Of a stretch of DNA of 64,000 bases, positions 26,677 to 34,355 are shown piece by piece. Made by a program: the position numbers and the translations under genes. How positions within the stretch are numbered: the stretch's first letter is position 1; each line of letters opens with the position of its first letter. The notes under the pieces were generated by a model. That model saw nothing but the letters and a program-made list of their open reading frames with translations, ran no database searches and was not told the DNA's origin. Source of the stretch: Sphingomonas sp. TZW2008 (lineage in GTDB: Bacteria > Pseudomonadota > Alphaproteobacteria > Sphingomonadales > Sphingomonadaceae); contig NZ_BDJB01000015.1 of the NCBI RefSeq assembly GCF_002117915.1, positions 1 through 64,000 of the forward strand, read 5' to 3'.

Positions 26677-29600
26677 TGGTCGCCAACAAGCGCGCTGCGG
26701 ACATCGGCCTCGCCGCCGTCCATATCGAAGGCAGCCTGATCGCGCCGGCCGAAGTCCTGCGCATCGCGCGTCAGACGCCCGACGACAAGCTCGCCATCGA
26801 CTATGGCAGTCTCAAGGGCACCGACCTTCGCGAAAAGATCTCAGGGCTGTTCAACGTCGGTCGCGCAACCTGGCGCGGATACGACCAGCTCGAAAGCCCG
26901 ACCGTCCAGCAGACCGCCGCGTTCGCGCGTTCGATGCTCGAAGAGGTCTTCGGCTTCGATCGCCTGACCGGTCCCGTCGATCACGAACACGGCGGTCATC
27001 GCTACCGCATCGCCTGGGAGGCCAAGGGCGGCCGCGTGCCGATCGTGGTCGCCGCGCCCGACAAGACGGTAGACGCCTTCGGCAAGGCGCTGCCTGAGTT
27101 CGGTGACGGTTCGGTCGGCTCGCGCGCGAAGCGCAGTCCCGCCGTGCTGCTGCAGGACTGGCTCAACGCTAATCCCAACTTCTACTGGGGCCTCGTCTTT
27201 GCCGGCGACCGCGTGCGCCTGATGCGCGACAACGCCAGCTTCACCCGCCCGGCCTACATCGAGGCGGACCTCGGCGCGATATTCCGCGACGAGATGTATG
27301 CCGACTTCACGGCACTCTGGCTCCTGATCCACGCCTCACGCTTTGGCGCCGAAGATGCCGCTCCGTCGGAGTGCGCGCTTGAACGCTGGCGCGATGCCGG
27401 CGAACAGGCTGGCACCGAAGTGCGCGCCCACCTGCGCGGCAACGTCGAGGAGGCCCTCGGCATCCTCGCGCAGGGTTTCCTCGATGCCGACGAAAACCTG
27501 CGCGCCAAGCTCGATAGCGGCGACCTCTCGATGCAGGACTGGTTTAACCAGATACTGCGCACCGTCTATCGCCTGATCTTCCTCGCCGTCGCCGAGGACC
27601 GCAACCTTCTCCATGCGCCCGACACGAAGGCGGACGTGCGCGGCCTCTATGCCGACAACTACGGTTTCAATCATTGGCGCGACCGCGCGACGCGGAAGCT
27701 CGCCTACGACCACCATTTCGACAACTGGGAGACGATCAACATCGTCTTCTCCGCGCTCGAGGACGGCACCAAGCCGCTCGGTCTCCCGGCGCTCGGTGGC
27801 TTATTCCGCGCCGACCAGACGCCGGACCTCAACGCGGCGAAGCTGTCGAACCGCGCCTTCCTCGAGGCCGTGTTCCGCCTCGCCTGGTTCGTCGACAAGA
27901 GCCGCTCCCGGATCAACTGGCGCGACATGGCGACCGAGGAACTGGGCAGCGTCTACGAGAGCCTGCTCGAACTCGTGCCGTTCCGTGAGAATGGCGGACG
28001 CACCTTCGTGTTTGCTGGCGGCGTCGAGACCAAAGGCAACGCGCGCAAGACCAGCGGCAGTTACTACACCCCGGACTCACTGGTGCAGACGCTGCTCGAC
28101 AGCGCGCTCAACCCGGTGCTCGACCGAGCCGAGCGCGATGGTGGCGCGGAGGCGATCCTCAAGCTGAAGGTGATCGACCCGGCCTGCGGCTCGGGCCACT
28201 TCCTGCTCGGCGCCGCGCGCCGCATGGCGAACCGGGTGGCGCAGGCGCGCAACATCGACGCACCCGACTATCAGGCCGCCATGCGCGACGTGGTGCGCAG
28301 CTGCATCCACGGCGTCGACCGTAACGCCATGGCGCTCGAACTCGCCAAGGTGGCGCTGTGGATCGAGACGGTGACCCCGGGCAAGCCTCTGGGGTTCCTC
28401 GACGCCAACATCGTCTGTGGCGACAGCCTTCTCGGCATCTTCGACCTGAAGGCGATCGAGCAAGGCATTTCCGACGAGGCGTTCAAGCAGCTTAGCGGAG
28501 ATGACAAGAAGGTCGCCGCCGACCTGCGCAAGCAGAACAAGGCCGAGCGCGACGGACAGGGCGCGTTCGACTGGGCGAGCGGCGGGGCAGCCGTCATGCC
28601 GCCCAGGAAGATGGCCGCCGACGTCGGCCACCTCCGCGATCTCCCCGAGGACACGGTTGCGGAGGTAGAGGCCAAGCGTGCCAGGTTTGCGGCCTGGGTC
28701 GTCGACCCCAAGCGCGCCGCCACACAGCGTGCGTGCGATCTGCAGATGGCGGCGTTCCTGCTGCCGAAGGTCGATAACGGCGGCGTGTTCGCACGACCGC
28801 TGGTGCCGACCACCGCGACCGTGCGGCAGGTCCTATCCGGCAAGCCGGTGAACGCCGACCTGATCGACGCCGCAGTCAGGACGGCGAACGATGCCTCCGT
28901 GCTTCACTGGCCGCTGGCGTTCCCCGAGGTCATGATCGGTCGCGGCGGTTTCGACGCCGTTCTCGGCAACCCGCCGTGGGAGGTCATGCAGCTCGGCGAG
29001 GAAGAGTATTTCGCCAGTCGTGATCCCGACATCGCGGCGATGAAGGGCGCGCAGCGCAAGAAGGCGATCGCGAACCTCGCCGACTCCGATCCTGCCCTGT
29101 TTGCGGCTTATGAGCGAGACAAGCGCGCGTTCGAAAGCGCCAACGAGTTCGCGCGGGCCGGCGGCAGGTTCGATCTGACGGCACGGGGCAAGGTCAATAC
29201 CTACGCCCTGTTTGCCGAGCACTTCCTCAATCTCACTCGCGAGGGCGGAAGCGCTGGCGTCATCGTGCCCACCGGCATCGCCACCGATGCCACCACGGCG
29301 CCGTTCTTCGGCCATCTGGTCAGCACGCAGCGCCTTGCCGGCCTGACGGACTTCGAGAACAGCGCACCGTTGTTCCCAGGCGTCCACCGGAGCTTCAAGT
29401 TCTGTCTGCTCACCATCGGCAGCGGCGTGCGCGAGGCCGACTTCGCCTTCTTTCTCACCGATCCGTCGCAACTGGAGGATGCGCGCCGCCGCTTCAAGCT
29501 GTCGCCCGAGCAGATCGCGCGGATCAACCCGAATACCAAGACGGCCCCCGTCTTCCGCTCGCAGCGCGATGCCGAGCTGACGGCTGCGATCTATGGCCGC

Positions 29601-30722
29601 GTGCCCGTCCTGATCGAAGAGGGAGTGAAGGACGGCAATCCCTGGAACGTCGAGTTCCGTCAGGGTCTCTTCAACATGACCAGCGACAGCGGGCTGTTCC
29701 GCACGGCCGCGCAATTGGCAGCTGCTGGATTCGTCCGTGACGGGACCGACTGGGTGAAGGGCGAGATCGAGGCGGCCGGCTCAGCGGCGACCAGTAAGCC
29801 GCGTCAGTCTTCGCTGGACCTCGCCGGCGGCCGCGATGCCAATCATCTCGAACTTACCGGTGGAGGAGCGGGGCAGCGCGGCATCGAACGCTACGTGCCT
29901 CTCTATGAGTCAAAGATGTTCGATCAGTTCAACCACCGCTATTCAGATTATTCGAGCCGAGGAGACGAGCGGGGCAACCGGGTGTTGCCCGAGTTAACTT
30001 TAGAGCAGTCAGCTGATCCCTCTCACGAGATTGAGCCATTCTATTGGGTTGATCTGCAAGAAGCCCGCGCCCGAAAGGCGAGTGAGAACTACTTAGTTGG
30101 ATATGGCGAGGCTACGACCGCCACAACCACCCGAACTATGGTTATGACAGCTTTCCCTTTCTCTGGTGTAGGTCATAAAACTATATTATTGTTTTCGACT
30201 ACTGACCCGCAATATCGCGCCGCACTACTTGCTAACGCAAATGCGCTTGTCTTGGATTACATCTGCCGAACGAAGGTTTCCTATCTGACTTTGGCGCAAT
30301 TCATTGCCAAACAGCTCCCCTTCGTTTCGCCCACCGCCTACACCGAAGCCGACCTGGCCTTCATCGTCCCGCGTGTGCTGGAACTAACCTACACGAGTCA
30401 TGCCATGGCCCCCTTCGCTCGCGACCTCGGCTATAACGGCGGACCCTTCGCCTGGGACGAGAATCGCCGCGCCGACCTGCGCGCCGAGCTCGATGCTTGG
30501 TATTCGCTTGCCTATGGTCTCGACCGCGACGAGCTTCGTTACGTGCTCGACCCGAAGGAAGTGATGGGGACCGACTATCCGAGCGAGACTTTCCGGGTGC
30601 TGCAGAAGAACGAGACCGCCAAGTATGGCGAATACCGCACCCGGCGCCTGGTTCTTGCCGCCTATGACGAGCTCATCCGGCAGGGCATGCGCGTCCGTAA
30701 GGAAGGGTATCGCCAGAAGTGA
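26676..30722 (+). CDS. Large N6-adenine DNA methyltransferase (DrmMI/PglX/Type IIG-like)
   Basis: This 1348-residue protein carries adenine methyltransferase motifs: the GSYYTPDSLVQ entry, SAM-binding motif I DPACGSGHFLLGA near residue 500, and catalytic motif IV NPPW near 764. It probably methylates host DNA to mark self. The N-terminal 450 residues could be a nuclease-like or scaffold region, but I see no certain nuclease motif. The target-recognition part (about residues 1085-1220, bases 29930-30330) is markedly AT-rich compared with its flanks, indicating recent replacement. It overlaps both neighbours (TAATG upstream, GTGA downstream), so it is made with the helicases and the HNH nuclease. 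Confidence 0.87.
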   Translation: MVANKRAADIGLAAVHIEGSLIAPAEVLRIARQTPDDKLAIDYGSLKGTDLREKISGLFNVGRATWRGYDQLESPTVQQTAAFARSMLEEVFGFDRLTGPVDHEHGGHRYRIAWEAKGGRVPIVVAAPDKTVDAFGKALPEFGDGSVGSRAKRSPAVLLQDWLNANPNFYWGLVFAGDRVRLMRDNASFTRPAYIEADLGAIFRDEMYADFTALWLLIHASRFGAEDAAPSECALERWRDAGEQAGTEVRAHLRGNVEEALGILAQGFLDADENLRAKLDSGDLSMQDWFNQILRTVYRLIFLAVAEDRNLLHAPDTKADVRGLYADNYGFNHWRDRATRKLAYDHHFDNWETINIVFSALEDGTKPLGLPALGGLFRADQTPDLNAAKLSNRAFLEAVFRLAWFVDKSRSRINWRDMATEELGSVYESLLELVPFRENGGRTFVFAGGVETKGNARKTSGSYYTPDSLVQTLLDSALNPVLDRAERDGGAEAILKLKVIDPACGSGHFLLGAARRMANRVAQARNIDAPDYQAAMRDVVRSCIHGVDRNAMALELAKVALWIETVTPGKPLGFLDANIVCGDSLLGIFDLKAIEQGISDEAFKQLSGDDKKVAADLRKQNKAERDGQGAFDWASGGAAVMPPRKMAADVGHLRDLPEDTVAEVEAKRARFAAWVVDPKRAATQRACDLQMAAFLLPKVDNGGVFARPLVPTTATVRQVLSGKPVNADLIDAAVRTANDASVLHWPLAFPEVMIGRGGFDAVLGNPPWEVMQLGEEEYFASRDPDIAAMKGAQRKKAIANLADSDPALFAAYERDKRAFESANEFARAGGRFDLTARGKVNTYALFAEHFLNLTREGGSAGVIVPTGIATDATTAPFFGHLVSTQRLAGLTDFENSAPLFPGVHRSFKFCLLTIGSGVREADFAFFLTDPSQLEDARRRFKLSPEQIARINPNTKTAPVFRSQRDAELTAAIYGRVPVLIEEGVKDGNPWNVEFRQGLFNMTSDSGLFRTAAQLAAAGFVRDGTDWVKGEIEAAGSAATSKPRQSSLDLAGGRDANHLELTGGGAGQRGIERYVPLYESKMFDQFNHRYSDYSSRGDERGNRVLPELTLEQSADPSHEIEPFYWVDLQEARARKASENYLVGYGEATTATTTRTMVMTAFPFSGVGHKTILLFSTTDPQYRAALLANANALVLDYICRTKVSYLTLAQFIAKQLPFVSPTAYTEADLAFIVPRVLELTYTSHAMAPFARDLGYNGGPFAWDENRRADLRAELDAWYSLAYGLDRDELRYVLDPKEVMGTDYPSETFRVLQKNETAKYGEYRTRRLVLAAYDELIRQGMRVRKEGYRQK

Positions 30723-31501
30723 CCGTGTCGACGGCCCTTCGTGCAATCACCGTCCCGTTCGCCGTCAGCAGCGAGCTACAAGGCGCTGCCAACGGACAGG
30801 GCTATCGCGTGGCCATGGGGGAATCCAACGGCTGGCAGTTCTGGCAGTCCGCCAGCGCCCCTGGCGAGATCGCGCTCGCCAGCATGGGAATCGAGGGGCC
30901 ATGGTTCCTTTCCGTCCAGCACAGCGGCGTTGCCAGGGAGCTGGAAGCGGATAAGGCGGAGCCCTGTGCCCGCGGCCACGTGGCAGGTTTCGCGTTCGCG
31001 ACGCGCGATGCACTCTATGAAGGTGTGCGCCGGGCCTATGAGTTGGCTTTGTCGCTCCCCACGCTTCCCCTCGAGCGGTTCAAGGACGAACTGGCCAAGG
31101 TCGGGGCCACCGAACGCGACGCACTAATCCGGCAGCGTGTGGGCCAGGACATCTTCCGCGACGCCTTGATGACCTATTGGCGCGGCACCTGTCCGATGAC
31201 CGGGATCACGGATCCCGAACTTTTGAGGGCTTCACATATCATTCGCTGGGCCGACTGCCCAAACGACGAAGAGCGCCTAAATGTCCACAATGGCCTGTTG
31301 CTCTCCTCGCTTTGGGATGCAGCGTTCGACACCGGCCTCATCACGTTCGACAGTACCGGCCAGATCCTCGCCGCGCGCGAGCTCAGCCGCACCGCCCGCG
31401 CCGAACTCCGTGTAGAGGAAGCCCGACCATTGGTTCTCGTCGAGGCCGCCCAGGAGCGCATGGATTGGCACAGGAAGAACCGCTTTCGCGGAAAGGTCTA
31501 A
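30719..31501 (+). CDS. HNH endonuclease of the DISARM-like operon
   Basis: This 260-residue protein has an HNH nuclease domain of the HNH_2 type at residues 138-215. Conserved residues are C158 and H173 in LRASHIIRW, N191 in NVHNGLLL, and the aspartates in LWDAAFDTG. The N-terminal 110 residues have no domain I recognise. The GTG start overlaps the methyltransferase stop (GTGA). Nuclease domains of this kind cut DNA, so it may be the effector that DISARM places in drmC (a phospholipase D-type protein absent here). An alternative GTG lies 6 bases downstream. Confidence 0.85.
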   Translation: MTVSTALRAITVPFAVSSELQGAANGQGYRVAMGESNGWQFWQSASAPGEIALASMGIEGPWFLSVQHSGVARELEADKAEPCARGHVAGFAFATRDALYEGVRRAYELALSLPTLPLERFKDELAKVGATERDALIRQRVGQDIFRDALMTYWRGTCPMTGITDPELLRASHIIRWADCPNDEERLNVHNGLLLSSLWDAAFDTGLITFDSTGQILAARELSRTARAELRVEEARPLVLVEAAQERMDWHRKNRFRGKV

Positions 31502-31507
31502 ACGGCC

Positions 31508-31828
31508 GTGAGCGCTCCGCCGCCACTATCGGACGAAGAGGCTGCCGACTTGGCTCTGTCCATGTCGCCAACGGAGCGCGGTGTGATCGCTCTCTTCGCG
31601 AGAGGCAAAGCATGGCAGTATGGCACGATCGCAGAGCGACTTGGAATTTCCTACGCCGAAGTCCAAGCTGTAGGGCAGAAGATGCAGCGTGCCCGTTTGG
31701 CGCACATATCCGTCATACCCTACGACGGGTGTCGCCTCTTCCTGAATGAGCGCGGCGAGCAAGTGAAAGTTGCTCTCCAGATGTTAGCCAAGATTCAGGA
31801 AAACCGAGCCTGTTCTCCGGGAATCTGA
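31508..31828 (+). CDS. Small winged-helix protein
   Basis: This 106-residue protein contains a helix-turn-helix (TIAERLGISYAEVQAVGQKM) followed by a wing-like strand (GCRLFLNERGEQVKVAL). It begins with GTG 6 bases after the HNH stop and looks like the last gene of the operon. It may be an autoregulator of the defence genes or a DNA-binding subunit. A terminator was not found in the 16-base gap to the convergent tcmP gene. Confidence 0.6.
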   Translation: MSAPPPLSDEEAADLALSMSPTERGVIALFARGKAWQYGTIAERLGISYAEVQAVGQKMQRARLAHISVIPYDGCRLFLNERGEQVKVALQMLAKIQENRACSPGI

Positions 31829-31844
31829 CTTTCAGGGCGACGGT

Positions 31845-33005
31845 TCACACATCGCTAAGCTCGTAATTGTCCGCTGGAATGCGCTTATTCGGTTCCCATC
31901 CTCTGAATGCGATCACGCCAGACTTCCTCAACTCAGCAGCCATCGTCCCGGCATCCGTCTTGCGGATCGCGTGATCGGCAAGCAGCCGAGGCCAGACCTT
32001 GCCCCACTGTATTCCAGTTTCAGATGCCGCGATGTCGAGCAGCGATGACCTGGCGGCCGCTCTTTGGTCGTCAAGAAATTGGCGATGGGATACAGGCGCG
32101 GTCTCCCACGTGCTGTCGAACAGCGAGCTCTGCCCAGCGGTCTCACGCTTCTGAAAGGAACGCTGTCCCGAAATCGACGACTGCGTTTCCAATGCCTTGA
32201 TCTGACAGTCGCGGAACACAGCGATGCCCGGTGGCTCACGCGTGCCATAGACCAGGAAATAGAACGTGCGGTTCGTGCCGGGGTAGCGGATGTCGACGTC
32301 GGCGACATACTTATAGCCACCCACCGACATCACCGCCTCCTTGAAGCAGGCAAGGAAGGCCGCCTTACGCTCCGTCGGACCAAGAGCGTCGTCAGCGGCA
32401 AGACGGGACCGCCAGTCGATACCGGGGAGAAGGCGGTCATAGGTGTCGCCTAGGCTGCCAAGCGACGTGAATCTGTTGGCAAAGTCATACATGAAATTGA
32501 AGACGACCTCGCTTTGAGGTCGCGCCAACAGAGGACGGAGCGCTTCGAGATCGAGTTTGAAACCTTTGGGATCGATCAGCGAGAACGAAAATGCCCGGCT
32601 TGGGATGCGCGTCGCAATCTTCGGAGCCAGCGCAAGGAAGTCGCCGTGATGTGGGTGGACGGTGACGTCTGGAAAACTGGTCCCGATCGTCTCCAGTTCC
32701 GCAAATGGCTCCGCCTGCTTCTCAACCAGATGAGCAGTCATCCTGACCGACCGGCGCTTCTGGGGTATTTCCAGCCACGACTGGCGAGCCGCGGTCATGC
32801 TTTGCAGGGCGATACCGAAAGACGTGTCTCCGTAGGCCTCATCCCCGCTCTTCCATGGGCCTGAATAGCCATCGATGTAGATGACTTCGTCATAGGCGCT
32901 GGCGATCTTGTGGACCAGACGCTCAAGATAGTTGCGCAGGAAGTGGTGCTTGACGAAGGCCTGCTCGCGGCCGGCGTAGTGCGGGGGAACTTCGACTTCG
33001 ATCAT
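31845..33005 (-). CDS. tcmP: Three-Cys-motif partner protein TcmP
   Basis: This 386-residue protein matches the TcmP family, with the N-terminal AFVKHHFLRNYLERLVHKIA, IDGYSGPW and SLIDPKGFKLD. TcmP genes occur next to three-Cys-motif (Gp37/Gp68) genes, as here, where the ATG overlaps the partner's stop by 4 bases (ATGA). The C-terminal third has winged-helix-like features. The biochemical role of the pair is unknown; location in phages and defence islands suggests DNA or tRNA-related modification or immunity. It converges on the DISARM-like operon. Confidence 0.85.
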   Translation of the reverse strand: MIEVEVPPHYAGREQAFVKHHFLRNYLERLVHKIASAYDEVIYIDGYSGPWKSGDEAYGDTSFGIALQSMTAARQSWLEIPQKRRSVRMTAHLVEKQAEPFAELETIGTSFPDVTVHPHHGDFLALAPKIATRIPSRAFSFSLIDPKGFKLDLEALRPLLARPQSEVVFNFMYDFANRFTSLGSLGDTYDRLLPGIDWRSRLAADDALGPTERKAAFLACFKEAVMSVGGYKYVADVDIRYPGTNRTFYFLVYGTREPPGIAVFRDCQIKALETQSSISGQRSFQKRETAGQSSLFDSTWETAPVSHRQFLDDQRAAARSSLLDIAASETGIQWGKVWPRLLADHAIRKTDAGTMAAELRKSGVIAFRGWEPNKRIPADNYELSDV

Positions 33006-33733
33006 GCCGCCACCTGGCTCGGCATCTCATTCCACTCCCGACCATCGAGCTCACGTCCGCCGGTCTTGGGCCTGATGCCGCCCCATTGCTTGAAGAAGAA
33101 GGCTACCCCTTGCGCCGCACACATGTCGCGGATCTCGCGTGCCCATTCGATCGCCATCGGGCGGGCGCCTGGACCGCTCTCGCCGCCGGCGATGACCCAA
33201 TGGATGCCGGTGAGATCGACCTCGCCGACTGGCCCGATCAGCGGCTCCACCGACAGGAAGCGGACACCAGCGGGCGCCTGCCGCAGGTGCCCGATCCGCG
33301 CGCGCGATCGTCCATCCTCAACTGATACGCCCAACCAGATGTGGGCGGGCGGCTCGGCGTCGCGGTAACGGCGCCGCAGATAGTCCCGCATCAGCGAGCT
33401 GCGCTTCGTCAGAACCTGGAAGACGTGCCAGTCGGCTCGCTCCATCGTGTCGAACACTCTGTCAATGAACGCGCGCGGCACCTCCTTGTGGAAGAGATCG
33501 CTCATTGAATTCACGAAGATCATACGCGCCCGCTTCCAGGCAAGCGGTTGACCCAGCCGCTCCGGACGGAGCGTCAGATCGAAGCCGTGCTCGAACGGAT
33601 GGCCGGGGATCCCGCGCCATCTCTCCGAGAAGCGCTCCGCATAACAGTTGTCACATCCAGCAGTGGTCTTCGTGCAACCCGTTACCGGGTTCCACGTCGC
33701 ATCGGTCCATTCAATTGCACTGCCATCTGCCAT
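33002..33733 (-). CDS. Three-Cys-motif protein, phage Gp37/Gp68 family (DUF5131)
   Basis: This 243-residue protein has the family N-terminus WTDATWNPVTGCTKTTAGCD then NCYAE, with three Cys (C20, C27, C30) arranged like a metal- or iron-sulfur-binding motif. IFVNSMSDLFHKEVP, VLTKRS, WLGVSVED, VIAGGESG and FFFKQWGG are all typical of the family. It is the upstream partner of tcmP. The Cys spacing recalls radical SAM enzymes without being canonical. Confidence 0.88.
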   Translation of the reverse strand: MADGSAIEWTDATWNPVTGCTKTTAGCDNCYAERFSERWRGIPGHPFEHGFDLTLRPERLGQPLAWKRARMIFVNSMSDLFHKEVPRAFIDRVFDTMERADWHVFQVLTKRSSLMRDYLRRRYRDAEPPAHIWLGVSVEDGRSRARIGHLRQAPAGVRFLSVEPLIGPVGEVDLTGIHWVIAGGESGPGARPMAIEWAREIRDMCAAQGVAFFFKQWGGIRPKTGGRELDGREWNEMPSQVAA

Positions 33734-34064
33734 TCAAAGCCCGCCCATCGGAACGTAACATGAATCTACGACATCGCGGTTCGCAGCGCAACGGAAACGG
33801 CATCAGGCTCTATGAAGACGGGCTCCGACACGATGGTAGCGATCTCCGGCCCAAGGACTAGCTTTGGTCGCGTGCGATCGGCAGGGCAGAATGAGACGGA
33901 ACGGCCGTCAACTCAAAGCGGACCGCCAAAAGTTCCGTCTGGACGCAATCTATGAATAGCGGCTTGTGATGAGGTCACGACCTAGAAGAGCTTCGAGATG
34001 ACATTGCCTGTCTACGTTTTGGCGACTAACATGGACGGCCGGGCGCCCATGGCAAACGATCCGC
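33734..34064. other. Intergenic region between the Gp37/68 gene and the mutasome operon
   Basis: This interval of about 330 bases holds no supported gene. A 33-codon frame near 33760-33861 has no clear ribosome site and no similarity I recognise. The promoter of the minus-strand Gp37/68-tcmP pair should lie in its left part. Confidence 0.4.
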
Positions 34065-34352
34065 TCACAACGGCGAAACGTCCTCGTACCGCCCCGCTTT
34101 CCGCAGCTGCCGCACGATGCCGTTGAAGGCCGCGGTCACGCCCTGCGCGCGCCCGATCTCGTTGGTCTGCGAGGCGGCGTCCCAGTAGAGCTCGCGCGGC
34201 CAGCGCTCAGGGCAGTGCGGCAGCAGGCAGCGCAGCGCCAGGCGCACCTCGATCCCGTCGACCGTTGTCTCCGAGCATTTTGCCACGCCGGCGCGCAGGA
34301 TGTGCACTGACAGCGCGATCACGACGCGCTGGTGCCGCGGCAGCGTCGACAC
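34065..34352 (-). CDS. Small conserved hypothetical protein after dnaE2
   Basis: This 95-residue protein begins with GTG 3 bases after the dnaE2 stop, so it is the fourth gene of the imuA-imuB-dnaE2 operon. No domain is recognised. Three Cys residues are present (AKCSE, LRCLLPHCPE), which could bind a metal. Its place suggests a function with, or regulated like, the mutasome, but nothing in the sequence says what. Confidence 0.6.
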   Translation of the reverse strand: MSTLPRHQRVVIALSVHILRAGVAKCSETTVDGIEVRLALRCLLPHCPERWPRELYWDAASQTNEIGRAQGVTAAFNGIVRQLRKAGRYEDVSPL

Positions 34353-34355
34353 GGA

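Noticed and set aside
18734..33733. Phospholipase D-type drmC gene in the defence operon
   Set aside because: No protein here has paired HxKxxxxD motifs, so the classical DrmC is treated as absent.
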